A DNA stretch of 64,000 nucleotides from Sanderia malayensis (taxonomy: Eukaryota; Cnidaria; Scyphozoa; Semaeostomeae; Pelagiidae). The notes under the pieces are model-generated. The model ran no database searches. It saw only the letters and a list, made by a program, of their open reading frames with translations, and was not told where the DNA came from. The position numbers and the translations under genes were made by a program. Each line of letters begins with the position of its first letter. The stretch's first letter is position 1. Positions 18,803 to 30,300 of the stretch are shown here, piece by piece. Location of the stretch: positions 1 through 64,000 of the forward strand of contig RQOL01000376.1 in the NCBI GenBank assembly GCA_013076295.1. The letters are read 5' to 3'.

Positions 18803-18915
18803 AACTGAACTGTCAAAAAATAAAACTGAAACTGTCAAAAAATAAAACTGAACTGTCAAAAAATAAAACTGAAACTGTCAAAAAATAAAACTGAACTGTG
18901 AGCCTTCTGGGCCAT
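18803..18915 (-). repeat. Right TIR with tandem subterminal repeats
   Basis: Tandem AACTGTCAAAAAATAAAACTG units end in the terminal CTGTGAGCCTTCTGGGCCAT. This is the reverse complement of the left TIR. Confidence 0.85.
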
Positions 18916-19239
18916 CATACGTTTCTCTCCTAGGGTTGAATTTATAACAAGTTATTAGATTGTTGCTTGTGTTTGAAAGTTGAGATGTGCTGACTCTATA
19001 GAATGAAATGTGAAGAGAAAAGATAAGAACCGAGTTGGGCTTTTATAGTTGGTGTACAAAAATGGAGGTTGAAAAAAATATACTTTTCGAAGAATAAGCT
19101 GATGTTTTGAAGTCAGCATAATACTTTCAATATGGTAACAAACGTCTGTTTGAATTTGTTTATGGTTGCTGTGAGTTGATATTTGGAAAGATATTTTTGT
19201 TATGATGGTTGTGAAAAAAAATGTGTTCAAATGGGGTAA
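18916..19239. other. AT-rich spacer
   Basis: Between the IS3EU-like element and the first satellite monomer. No gene or repeat is recognised. Confidence 0.4.
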
Positions 19240-19884
19240 ATGGACTTTATCCTAATTCTTGTTTTTCTGCAAAAAAGAGAATGTATTTAATAAGTTATTG
19301 ATACGAAATAATTTGTTGAGGGAAAAAGTATGTTGACAGAAATTTAGATAATGTTGCTGTGCATCTTTTGATGTATGGTGTGGTCTGGTTGGTGAAATAG
19401 CAGTGGAAGGAAAATTTAAAATACCCGGAAACATAATGTAGACTTTCTGAGGTGAGGCGCTTAAGTTAAAATTTTTGAAATTTTTAATACTTACTGTAGA
19501 GTGTTCAAAATAAGATGCACTATGCTTCTGAGTGTGCTGGTTTGAAATATGAAATCAGATTGGAAGTATCTCTTGGTTAAAGGTTTTTACAAGGAAATAC
19601 TTTTATCCGATTTCTTGTTTTTTCTGCAAAAAAGAGACCGTATTTAATAACGTATTGATATGAAATAATTTGTTGAAGGAAAAAGTATGTTGATAGAAAT
19701 GTGGATAATGTTCTTGTGCATGTTTTGATGTATGGTGTGGTCTGGTTGGAGCAATAGGAGTGGAAGGAAAAATAAAAATATGCCCAAACATAATGTAGAT
19801 TTTATGAGATGACGTGCTCAAGTGAAGATTGCTAAAATTGTGAATACTTACTGTAGAGTGTCCAAAATAAAACGCAGTATGCTT
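19240..19884. repeat. 356-bp satellite, segment 1
   Basis: About two monomers; the anchor GTATGTTGAYAGAAATG occurs near 19,329 and 19,686, 357 bp apart. The array is broken at 19,884 by the Copia element and resumes at 24,210 at the exact next base after the 5-bp duplication. Confidence 0.85.
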
Positions 19885-20082
19885 TGTTAGATAGCAGAGT
19901 TGGACAACATTGAGGACACATTCGTAACAGAACATAACAAAACTTCACTATATATAAGTCAACATAACACAACAGTAGTAGGTAGTAGAACGGAATCGAA
20001 TGATCATAATAGAACGATAGTTCAAAGTTCATTGTTCGATAATCTTTCTGGACGGGGGTTCATTAAAGTCTCAATAACAACA
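19885..20082 (-). repeat. Copia 3' LTR
   Basis: 198 bp, TG...CA ends. Directly inside it, on the minus strand, is a purine-rich tract AGTGGGAGAATT serving as the polypurine tract. Confidence 0.9.
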
Positions 20083-20092
20083 AATTCTCCCA

Positions 20093-23000
20093 CTAGGCTT
20101 TAATGAAGGAAAGTCCTAGTTTATCCAGCATACCAGCAAAACGCTTTGAAGTCAATGGCTTCGTTAGAACATCTGCGTACATATCATTTGTGCAACAACA
20201 CTTTAATTGAATGTTTCCATTTGCAACTGCTTCTCTTGTGAAATGATAACTCAAATCAATATGTTTTACTTTCGAATGAAATACAGGGTTTCGTGCGATA
20301 GCGAGAGTAGCTTGATTGTCTTCATCTATGCATATAGCACCGTAATCAGAGTCATTGAACTCCGAAAATGATGGACGTAGGAATATTGCTTTCTTGGTTG
20401 CATGACTCAACGCGATGTATTCAGCTTGTGCAGTGGATGTGCTTACACATTTTTGTTTTCCACTATACCAGCTGATAGCTCCACATCCCAGCATAAAAAC
20501 ATATCCGGAAACAGAATGTCGATCATCTACGTTACGAGCAAAATCAGCATTCGAGTAACCAATTACTTGTCCGTCAGTTTGGCAATACCATAGAGCGAAA
20601 TTCTTAGTCCCTTTAAGGTAACGTAAAACTCGTTTTGCAACATTCAAATGTGCTTGAGTAGGAGCTGCACTGTATTTTGCAACATTAGATACAGCGTATT
20701 GTATAACTGGTCTCGTTCCCAAAGCAGCATACAGTAAACTGCCTACTAAGGATTGAAACATTGTTTTGTCTACTGGCTTAGAGAATCCATCATCCTTCTG
20801 AAGTACAACGTTTGGATCAGATGGCGTTGATACGGGCTTTGCTTCAGTAAGTCCATATTTATCGACAAGTTTTTCAATATAAGCATTTTGAGTAAGTCCG
20901 ATACGCGATTCTTCTTGTATGCAGCCAATACCCAAAATATAATGCAGAGGTCCCATGTCCTTCATGACAAAATGCTTCATTAACATCGATTTCAATTCAT
21001 CCATTGTTTTAGAATTTTCTGTAATCAAAACAAGATCATTAACGTAGAGGCTTACAAATGTTAACGGGTCATTCCTCTTAAAAACACAACAATCCGACTT
21101 TAATTGATGGAATCCAATTTGTTACATTAAATCACAAAATTTAATATTCCAACAACGAGGCGACTGTTTAAGTCCATACAAGGATCTTTCAAGGCGACAA
21201 ACAAGGTGTTCCTTTCCGGGCACAATATATCCTGGGGGTTGCTCCATATAGACTTCTTCAGCTAGAGAACATTCAAGAATGCTGTAGTAACATCCATTTG
21301 ATGTATCATAAAATTATTTTGCACCGAATAAGCCAACAATGCACGTAAAGTATCAAGACGTACGACTGGAGCAAAAGTTTCATTAAAATCAATTCCTGGC
21401 TTTTGGGCGTATCCCTTTGCAACTAGACGTGCCTTGTACCTTTCAATAGAACCATTATTGTCAGTTTTGACTTTAAAAATCCAACGACATCCAACAGGTT
21501 TCCGTCCCTCTGGAAGTTCAACTAATTTCCAGGTATTCCTTTTATTAAGTGCTTCCATCTCTTCATCTACAGCTTGTTTCCAGTGCATAGCTTCAAGTGT
21601 TTCTAGTGCTTCCTCTATACTTTGTGGTTCACATATGCCATGAAAGAATAAACAATGTTGCATAGCACTAGAGTCAGCAATTAAATCAAGAAACTCAGAT
21701 TCTTTATCACCTGCCCAGTCTCCTAGGCATCTTGGTTTCCGACTTACACGTCCAGAACGAGTTGTAGTGACACTATCATCCCTTTTGTCTGCATCACTAT
21801 TATTTATTTCAGCTTCAGGCGCATCATCTTGGAAATCAGACTGCAAGTCAGGATCATGAACATCTGTTCCAATCTTTGTCACATCTGATGGCACAGCATC
21901 TACAGGAGTTACAGTGATTTCATCTCCTTTAAAGTTCACTTCCCTAAAAACAACATCACGACGAATAACAAGCATACCATCTTTCAAATGGCGATACTCC
22001 CACTGATGTTACTGGCAAACGATTTCGTACATAACATGCAGTAGATACAGACTCTGCCCAAAATTCTCTTGGCAATCCTGCATGCTCTAATTGGCTCAAT
22101 GCCATCTCTTGAAGTGTTCGATTTAGGCGCTCGGCCACTCCATTCTGCTGAGGGGTAAACGGTGCTGTTTTTTCATGTCTAATCCCTTTTGATTTAAGGT
22201 AGGCTTCAAATTGTACAGATGTGTACTCTCCTCCGTTGTCAGTGCGAAGAGCTTTAATTCCTTTCCCCATGAAATTTGTAACCTCAGCTTCATATTCTTT
22301 AAATTTCTGATACACATCAGATTTTCGTTGCAGCATATAAACATGACAGAATCGACTGTAATCATCAGTAAAAGTTAAAAAATACTTTGCTCCTCCAAGT
22401 GAGTCAACAGAAATTGGTCCACAAACATCACTGTGAACAAGTTGCAAAACTTCAGTAGATTGAATTTCAGCTGAACCTTTGAAAGGTTTTCGTGTTTGTT
22501 TTCCAAGAACACAAGCATCACAAAAAGGCATTTTACCAGCCAGATTTTCAACTCCATTTATAACGTTTTGATTAAGAGCTGTCTTAAGTCTTGTAATATT
22601 GACATGGCCTAATCGTTCATGCCAAAGTTTCAAAGTGTTCTGACCTTGCAAAACATTTAATTTTTCAGTAATTTGATCAGTTTCACACTCCAGAAACCAT
22701 ATCTGATTCACCTGGTAACCCATCAACAATTCCCGATTGCTGCGAGTGATTTTACAGTGTTTACCTGTAAATTCTACAGTACATCCCATTTTGGTTGCAG
22801 CAGTAACAGAAAAGAAATTATTTACCAGTTGTGGCACATATAATACATTTGGGAGAGTGAATTGTTTCCTTTTTCCATCACATACTCGGCTAACAATCAC
22901 AGTACCAATTCCAAGAGCATCACAGACAGCACCATTTCCCAATAAGACTGTTTCAGGTACTTTAAACTGAACATATTTCTTGAAGAATTCCTTACGAGGT

Positions 23001-23935
23001 GACATATGTTTTGTTGCACCTGAATCAATTATCCAGACACTTTTGTCTTTTGCCTTTATCTCAGAAGCAGAAGCAATTGTAAGAATAGTATCCTGAGGCT
23101 CTTCACATGACATATTTCCATCAGTATTACTAGCTTCATGTTCAGTTTTCTTTACACTATGTCTATAGGGGTTAGTTGGGCAATTTTTGTGAAAGTGTCC
23201 CATTTTTCCACAACCATAACATGAACCTGGAGGCCCATTAAAACGTGACTTTTGCCTTCCCTTGAAAAGCACTCCACTACCACCACGTGCAGCTAAAACA
23301 GACATAGCACTTGCTCCCACTGAGCCTATATCAGGATATAGTCGACGTTCTTCAGTTTTAAGAGCTTTCCTTAATTCAGACATTGACACAGTACCTTTTG
23401 CAACAAAAGCCATACGCAGTCCATCATACGACTGAGGAAGACCTCTCAACAACAGAGCAACTTGAAAGTCATTATCAACCGGGGCACCGAGGGCCGCTAG
23501 TCTCTCAGTAAGATCTTGCAATTCCTTAAAATAAGAGTCAATCGTAGATTTACTGTCCATTTTCAAATCCAACAACCGTGTTTGTAATTGTAGCTTGTTA
23601 GACAAAGTAGGCTGTTCAAAAGTTCCAACAAGTTCGTCCCACATCGCTTTCGGTGTATTTAAACTCTGTTGAGCAATAACATGAAGCTGGCTATTTGACA
23701 CCGTTTGTAGCAAAATCGATTTAACACGAGCGACACGTACATGATACTTTGAAATTAACTCAGCGTGTCCATCAGCATTTTCATCATTTCCACCAGCAGG
23801 TAAAACAGGTTCCGTTTCGTCTCCAGTACACAATTTCTATAGTTCACGCGCCTGTAGATAGGCTGTTATCTGCAACTTCCATATAGGCCAGTTGGAATCA
23901 GTTAACTTTTCGATACTAGGCAGTCGATCTTCCAT
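20093..23935 (-). pseudogene. Copia gag-pol polyprotein, multiply disrupted
   Basis: Leftward from ATG 23,935. Order: Gag with a CCHC knuckle (CYGCGKMGHFHKNCP), protease (WIIDSGATKHMS), GAG-pre-integrase (LWHERLGHVN), integrase (HSDVCGPI, TDNGGEY, NGVAERLNRTL), reverse transcriptase ([11 protein letters not shown]...[19 protein letters not shown]) and RNase H (ADFARN...YIALSHATK). Breaks: TAG at 23,839-23,837 early in gag, a frameshift near 21,960-21,987, another near 21,262, and a TAA near 21,126. The catalytic motif normally YVDD reads YVND near 21,045. Copia order (integrase before RT) is clear. Confidence 0.9.
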
Positions 23936-23993
23936 CTCAACAAGACACTGCCACAAATCCTCACAATATCATAACACACACCATCAGCACCAT

Positions 23994-24011
23994 GACTGGG
24001 CCCATAACCAT
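23994..24011 (-). promoter_or_regulatory. Copia primer-binding site for a half-tRNA
   Basis: Just inside the 5' LTR the minus strand reads GGTTATGGGCCCAGTC. This is complementary to the anticodon arm (GACTGGGCCCATAACC), not the 3' end, of initiator tRNA-Met. It matches the priming mode known for Drosophila copia. Confidence 0.8.
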
Positions 24012-24209
24012 TGTTAGATAGCAGAGTTGGATAACATTGAGGACACATTCGTAACAGAACATAACAAAACTTGAATATATATAAGTCAACATAACACAAC
24101 AGTAGTAGGTAGTAGAACGGAATCGAATGATCATAATAGAACGATAGTTCAAAGTTCATTGTTCGATAATCTTTCTGGACGGGGGTTCATTAAAGTCTCA
24201 ATAACAACA
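24012..24209 (-). repeat. Copia 5' LTR
   Basis: 198 bp. Nearly identical to the 3' LTR. A TATATATAAG box near 24,074 is a likely promoter element. Confidence 0.9.
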
Positions 24210-24772
24210 TGCTTCTCAGTGTGATGGATTGAAATATGAAATCAGATTTGAAATATCTCATTGTTAAAAGTTGTTATAAGGAAATACCTTTATCCGAATT
24301 CTTGTTTTTTCTGCAAAAAAGAGAATGTATTTAATAAGTTATTGATATGAAATAATTTGTTTAAGGTAAAAGTATGTTGATAGAAATGTGGATAATTTTG
24401 TTGTGCATCTTTTAATGTATCGTGTGCTCTGGTTGCTACAATACGAGTGGAAGGAAAAATAAAAATACCTGGAAGAATCTTGTAGATTTTCTGAGATGAG
24501 GTGCACAAGTGAAGATTTCTGAAATTGTTAATACTTACTGTAGAGTGTCAAAAAGAAGATGCAGAATGCTTCTAAGTGTGGTGGATTGAAATATGAAATC
24601 AGATTTGAAATATCTCATTGTTAAAAGTTTTTACAAGGAAATACCTGTATCCAAGTTCTTGTTTTTTCTGGAAAAAAGAGAATGTAGTTAAAAAGTTATT
24701 GATGTAAAATATTTTGTTGAAGGAAAAAGTATGTTGATAGAAATGTGGATAATTGTGTTGTGCATCTTTTAA
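24210..24772. repeat. 356-bp satellite, segment 2
   Basis: It continues the monomer cut by Copia; anchors near 24,374 and 24,729 are 355 bp apart. The Harbinger element interrupts it at TTTTAA, and it continues at 27,362. Confidence 0.85.
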
Positions 24773-25061
24773 TAGGCAGTTTAAGCAACCACAACGCTAA
24801 CGTTAACGGTAACGTTAGGTGCTAACGTTATCGTTTCCGTTATTGTTTTGCAGAAACTGCGTTAAGCATGATTCAAGCTGAGAACGCAAGCACTGACGTA
24901 AATTAATATGAGGGGGCTATTGTTTTTTTGGAAATTGAGCATGTTGCAACAATTGTATCAACGTTTCGCAATAAAAGTAATATTTCACATATTTTTCACG
25001 TTAGTAAATTCACTTCGGATCATTTCAGTATTATTTGTTCAGTATATATTAAAATTCCTAA

Positions 25062-26138
25062 ATGGCAAATTTAAACGAAGCTATCGAAGCTGCACACCAA
25101 TTGGATGTATTAGATGACGAGGAGGTTGTCCTTTTGCAAGAGCTAAACAGACCTAGAAATCTAGTCATCCCATACTGGCAGTACGAACATTTTGATTTGG
25201 ACAGAATAACAGACGATGAATGTAAGGCAGAGTTTAGATTCGAAAAAAGACACATTTATGACGTCCAGCGTGCATTAAATTTACCAGAAGAAATTATCAC
25301 ATATAATAGAATGAACGTAGATACAACAGAAGCCTTATGTTGTTTGTTAAAGAGATTTGCATATCCATGCAGATACTTGGACATGGTTCCAAGGTTTGCA
25401 AGACCAGTGCCAGAGCTCTGTGTGATTTGCAACACTTTAATGAATATGATTAATGAGCAATGGGGATTTCTGCTAACTTCATTTAACAGGCACATTCTCA
25501 GTCCTCCAGTGTTGCAAATGTATGCAGAGGCAATTCATGCCAAGGGTGCTCCTCTTAGCAACTGTTGGGGCTTTATAGATGGCACTGTACGTCCCATTAC
25601 CAGACCTGGCATCAACCAGAGAGTTCTTTACAATGGGCATAAACGCATACATGCGTTGAAATTCCAATCTGTTGCCACCCCAAATGGACTAGTGGCACTG
25701 CTCCATGGTCCATTTGAAGGAAGAAGACATGACAGTGGCATTTTGAGGGAGTCTGGTCTGCTACAATTAGTGGAGCAGCATTCAATATCTCCAGATGGAA
25801 ATATTATGTGTATATATGGAGATCCAGCATATCCATTAAGGCAACAGCTGCAGGCACCTTTTAAAGATCCAATTTTGACTCCAGAGCAGCAACTGTGGAA
25901 TCAAAGAATGAGTTCGGTCAGAGTCAGTGTGGAGTGGTTATTTGGAGATATTGTTAATTATTTTAAATTTATAGACTTTAAAAAAAACTTGAAGATTCAA
26001 TTAAGTGCAGTGGGCAAAATGTATATAGTTTGTACAATTTTAAAAAATGCAAGGAACTGTCTGTATGGCAGTACCACTTCAAAATTTTTCGACATTGACC
26101 CACCAGAGTTGCAAATTTATTTTGAAAATCAAGAATGA
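25062..26138 (+). CDS. Harbinger DDE transposase (HARBI1-like)
   Basis: 358 residues from an ATG, a normal length. The DDE triad is visible in GFIDGTVRPI (~residue 173), YGDPAYPLRQQLQAPF (~256) and RVSVEWLFGDI (~289). The family-typical ...NGHKRIHALKFQ and GRRHDSGIL segments lie between. The enzyme needs the Myb-like partner for nuclear import and DNA binding in characterised Harbingers. Confidence 0.92.
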   Translation: MANLNEAIEAAHQLDVLDDEEVVLLQELNRPRNLVIPYWQYEHFDLDRITDDECKAEFRFEKRHIYDVQRALNLPEEIITYNRMNVDTTEALCCLLKRFAYPCRYLDMVPRFARPVPELCVICNTLMNMINEQWGFLLTSFNRHILSPPVLQMYAEAIHAKGAPLSNCWGFIDGTVRPITRPGINQRVLYNGHKRIHALKFQSVATPNGLVALLHGPFEGRRHDSGILRESGLLQLVEQHSISPDGNIMCIYGDPAYPLRQQLQAPFKDPILTPEQQLWNQRMSSVRVSVEWLFGDIVNYFKFIDFKKNLKIQLSAVGKMYIVCTILKNARNCLYGSTTSKFFDIDPPELQIYFENQE

Positions 26139-26238
26139 TAAATTATAAACAAACAAAAATGTCAGTCTTTCTTATTTATTTGTTCTGCAATGTTCATTAT
26201 GAGATTGTACTGATGCTGCTGTTGTTGAATCACTTGCA

Positions 26239-26907
26239 TCAGCAACTGGTTTTGCTGCTGCAGTTGCAGCTCGATACGCTCAACCACCCTTGTAAAATCC
26301 CTCTCTTTGTTCTCTTCTCTTCTCTTCTCTTCCTCTCATTCTCATCAGCCTCTCCTTCTTTTGCCTTTTCTTCCAATTCTCTCTCTTTCAATTTCTGCTC
26401 TCTTTCTTTCCACTCCATTTCAAACTTCAACTTCTCATTTAAATACTTAAATGTCTCCACTCCATAATTCTTTCGTTTCTCCTTTCCTCCTGCTCCTGCC
26501 TCATTCCCACTCTTCCTCTTAACAGATTCCCCTCTACTCTCCATGCTGAGCCTCCTCATTTCTTGCCCCTTCTCAATATCTCCTGCCACCTTATTTGCCT
26601 TCTCTTTCACTGCAACACTCTGCTCTGGAGCAGCTGACTCGAAGAGCTCAATTAACTCGTCTAACATTTTATCAGTGTCCGTTAATTCAGGACAAATGCC
26701 ACTTGCTCTCTCTTCTTCCCTGTTCTTCGCCTTTCTTCTCTCCAACAATGCAGCAAACCTTTCCCTCACACTTCTTGGATTTGTATTAAATCTGGGATTT
26801 TCTACATGGTTCAGATTTTCTGAAATTGCCTTCCACTTCTCTCCCCTTTCCACGCTTCCCGCCTTTGAAATCCACAATTCTGATGCCAAAACCTCTCTTA
26901 GCAGCAA
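26239..26907 (-). CDS. Harbinger Myb/SANT-like DNA-binding protein
   Basis: The frame is open from about 26,955, and the first ATG-type start leaves 222 residues. The N-terminal trihelix/SANT pattern (LLLREVLASELWISK...KWKAISENLN...SVRERFAALL) is followed by a long charged coiled coil (KLKFEMEWKEREQKLKERELEEK). Its 5' end looks spliced: minus-strand 27,155-27,111 offers ATG, 15 codons and a good donor (GGGTAAGT), but I could not place a convincing acceptor. Confidence 0.75.
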   Translation of the reverse strand: MLLREVLASELWISKAGSVERGEKWKAISENLNHVENPRFNTNPRSVRERFAALLERRKAKNREEERASGICPELTDTDKMLDELIELFESAAPEQSVAVKEKANKVAGDIEKGQEMRRLSMESRGESVKRKSGNEAGAGGKEKRKNYGVETFKYLNEKLKFEMEWKEREQKLKERELEEKAKEGEADENERKRREEKRTKRGILQGWLSVSSCNCSSKTSC

Positions 26908-27361
26908 GTCATCGTGGGTTGGTAACCACTTAAATCTCTTCCCAACATGAATTCGTGTTTGTGATTATATTTAGGAACTCAAATGACCATAATAATTACA
27001 ATCAGTACCTGAGTGGCAGGAGATAGGTTTTGGGCCTAGATGCTTATCAGATATTGAATGGCTCTATGAATTGTTTACGAGATATTTTAGTAGAATAACA
27101 GTTTATAACTTACCCAGTAGCTTTCTCTGATGTTGACGTAGTTGATTGACTACTCATGTTGACAAAAGCAAAGTTTCACGTATGAATAAATGTATAAGTA
27201 AAGTTAACGTTTTGGCAAAACGCTAGGGATGCTGAGCTAAGGACACAGAACACTAACTCAAATGTTAGCAGAATGGGGATGTCCTTTGGCGCGTGCGCAG
27301 TGCGGAAAATTTGGGAGCTAACGTTAACGTTTACGTTAGCGTTGTGGTTGCTTAAACTCCC

Positions 27362-30300
27362 TAATGTTTGGTGTGGTCCAGTTGGTGCAATAGGAATGGA
27401 AGGAAAAAAGTAAATACCGGGAAACATAATATAGATTTTCTGAGATGTGGTGTTCAAGTTAAGATTTCTAAAATTCTTAATACTTGCAGTAGGGTGTCCA
27501 AAATAACATGCACTATGCTTCTTAGTGTGCTGGATTGAAATATGAAATCAGATTGCAAATAGTTTTTACAAGGAAATCCCTTTATCCGAATTCTTGTTTT
27601 TTCTGCAAAAAGGGAACGTATTTAATAACGTATTGATATGAAATAATTTGTTGAAGCAAAAAGTATGTTGATAGAAATGTGGATAATGTTCTTGTGCATG
27701 CTTTGATGTATGGTGTGGTCTGGTTGGAGCAATAGGAGTGGAAGGAAAAATAAAAACACGCCCAAACATAATGTAGATATTCTGAGATGACGTGCTCAAG
27801 TTAAGATTGCTAAAATTGTTAATACTTACTGTAGAGTGTCCAAAAAAAGATGCAGTATGCTTCTCAGTGTGCTGGATTGAAATATGAAATTAGATAGGAA
27901 ATATCTCTTGGTTAAAGGTTTTTACAAGGAAATCCCTTTATCCGAATTCTTGTTTTTTCTGCAAAAAGGGAACGTATTCAATAACGTATTGATATGAAAT
28001 AATTTGTTTAAGGAAAAAGTATGTTGATAGAAATGTGGATAATTTTGTTGTGCATCTTTTAATGTATCGTGTGCTCTGGTTGCTACAATAGGAGTGGAAG
28101 GAAAAATAAAAATACCTGGAAGAATCTTGTAGATTTTCTGAGATGAGGTGCACAAGTGAAGATTTCTGAAATTGTTAATACTTACTGTAGAGTGTCAAAA
28201 ATAAGATGCAGAATGCTTCTAAGTGTGGTGGATTGAAATATGAAATCAGATTTGAAATATCTCATTGTTAAACGTTTTTATAAGGAAATACCTTTATCCG
28301 AAATCTTGTTTTTTCTGCAAAAAAGAGAATGTATTTAATAAGTTATTGATATGAAATAATTTGTTGAAGGAAAAAGTATGTTGATAGAAATGTAGATAAT
28401 GTTTTTGTGCATGTTTTGATGTATGGTGTGGTCTGGTTGGAGCAATAGGAGTGGAAGGAAAAATAAAAACACGCCCAAACATAATGTAGATATTCTGAGA
28501 TGACGTGCTCAAGTTAAGATTGCTAAAATTGTTAATACTTACTGTAGAGTGTCCAAAAAAAGATGCAGTATGCTTCTCAGTGTGCTGGATTGAAATATGA
28601 AATTAGATAGGAAATATCTCTTGGTTAAAGGTTTTTACAAGGAAATCCCTTTATCCGAATTCTTGTTTTTTCTGCAAAAAGGGAACGTATTCAATAACGT
28701 ATTGATATGAAATAATTTGTTTAAGGAAAAAGTATGTTGATAGAAATGTGGATAATTTTGTTGTGCATCTTTTAATGTATCGTGTGCTCTGGTTGCTACA
28801 ATAGGAGTGGAAGGAAAAATAAAAATACCTGGAAGAATCTTGTAGATTTTCTGAGATGAGGTGCACAAGTGAAGATTTCTGAAATTGTTAATACTTACTG
28901 TAGAGTGTCAAAAATAAGATGCAGAATGCTTCTAAGTGTGGTGGATTGAAATATGAAATCAGATTTGAAATATCTCATTGTTAAAAGTTTTTACAAGGAA
29001 ATACCTGTATCCAAATTCTTGTTTTTTCTGGAAAAAAGAGAATGTAGTTAAAAAGTTATTGATGTAAAATATTTTGTTGAAGGAAAAAGTATGTTGATAG
29101 AAATGTGGATAATTGTGTTGTGCATCTTTTAATGTTTGGTGTGGTCCAGTTGGTGCAATAGGAATGGAAGGGAAAAAGTAAATACCGGGAAACATAATAT
29201 AGATTTTCTGAGATGTGGTGTTCAAGTTAAGATTTCTAAAATTCTTAATACTTGCAGTAGGGTGTCCGAAATAACATGCACTATGCTTCTCAGTGTGCTG
29301 GATTGAAATATGAAATCAGATTGCAAATAGTTTTTACAAGGAAATCCCTTTATCCGAATTCTTGTTTTTTCTGCAAAAAGGGAACGTATTTAATAACGTA
29401 TTGATATGAAATAATTTGTTGAAGCAAAAAGTATGTTGATAGAAATGTGGATAATGTTCTTGTGCATGTTGTGATGTATGGTGTGGTCTGGTTGGAGCAA
29501 TAGGAGTGGAAGGAAAAATAAAAATACGCCCAAACATAACATAGATTTTATGAGATGACGTGCTCAAGTTAAGATTGTTAAAATTGTGAATACTTACTGT
29601 AGAGTGTCCAAAATACGATGCAGTATGCTTCTCAGTGTGGTGGATTGAAATATGAAATCAGATTTGAAATATCTCATTGTTAAACGTTTTTATAAGGAAA
29701 TACCTTTATCCGAAATCTTGTTTTTTCTGCAAAAAAGAGAATGTATTTAATAAGTTATTGATATGAAATAATTTGTTGAAGGAAAAAGTATGTTGATAGA
29801 AATGTAGATAATGTTGTTGTGCATCTTTTAATGCATCGTGTGCTCTGGTTGCTGCAATAGGATTGGAAGGAAAAATAAAAATACTCTGAAGCATCTTGTA
29901 GATTTTCTCAGATGAGGTGCACAAGTAAAGATTTCTGAAATTGTTAATACTTACTGTAGAGTGTCAAAAATAAAATGCAGTATGCTTCTCCGTGTGGTGG
30001 ATTGAAATGTGAAATCAGATTTTAAATATCTCATTGTTAAAAATTTTTACAAGGAAATACCTTTATCCGAATTCTTGTTTTTCCTGCAAAAAGGGAACGT
30101 ATTCAATAACGTATTGATATGAAATAATTTGTTTAAGGAAAAAGTATGTTGATAGAAATGTGGATAATTTTGTTGTGCATCTTTTAATGTATCGTGTGCT
30201 CTGGTTGCTACAATAGGAGTGGAAGGAAAAATAAAAATACCTGGAACAATCTTGTAGATTTTCTGAGATGAGGTGCACAAGTGAAGATTTCTGAAATTGT

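Larger units (their letters stand above)
13512..18915. mobile_element. IS3EU-like DNA transposon with HECT-like gene, 5.4 kb
   Basis: Terminal inverted repeats begin ATGGCCCAGAAGGCTCACAG at 13,512 and are matched in reverse complement ending at 18,915. Just inside both ends are four or five tandem copies of a ~22-bp unit (CAGTTCAGTTTTATTTTTTG). Inside are a rightward HECT-like gene and a leftward integrase-fold transposase. The flanks share only TACG at comparable places (CTACG left, CATACG right), so the target duplication is uncertain. The region 15,815-17,445 between the genes is non-coding. Confidence 0.8.
19885..24209 (-). mobile_element. Ty1/Copia LTR retrotransposon, 4.3 kb, non-functional
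   Basis: Two 198-bp LTRs in direct orientation start TGTTAGATAGCAG and end AATAACAACA. They differ at about three positions. The flanking 5-bp duplication is TGCTT (19,880-19,884 and 24,210-24,214). The coding strand is minus, so the right LTR is the 5' LTR. The element lies inside a satellite monomer. Stops and frameshifts in gag-pol, and an Asp-to-Asn change in the reverse transcriptase, make it inactive despite the nearly identical LTRs. Confidence 0.95.
24773..27361. mobile_element. PIF/Harbinger transposon, 2.6 kb, both genes intact
   Basis: The TIRs share GCAGTTTAAGCAACCACAAC (left, with one change) followed by ACGTTA-rich subterminal repeats. TAA flanks both sides (24,770-24,772 and 27,362-27,364), the 3-bp duplication typical of this superfamily; the exact end may differ by two bases. 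It carries the usual two genes in convergent orientation: a DDE nuclease (+) and a Myb/SANT protein (-). Both frames are uninterrupted, so the copy may be recent. Confidence 0.9.

Noticed and set aside
24773..27361. Taking the Harbinger TSD as TAAT (4 bp)
   Set aside because: TAAT also fits the flank, but TAA agrees with the superfamily; the ends are given with 2-bp uncertainty.
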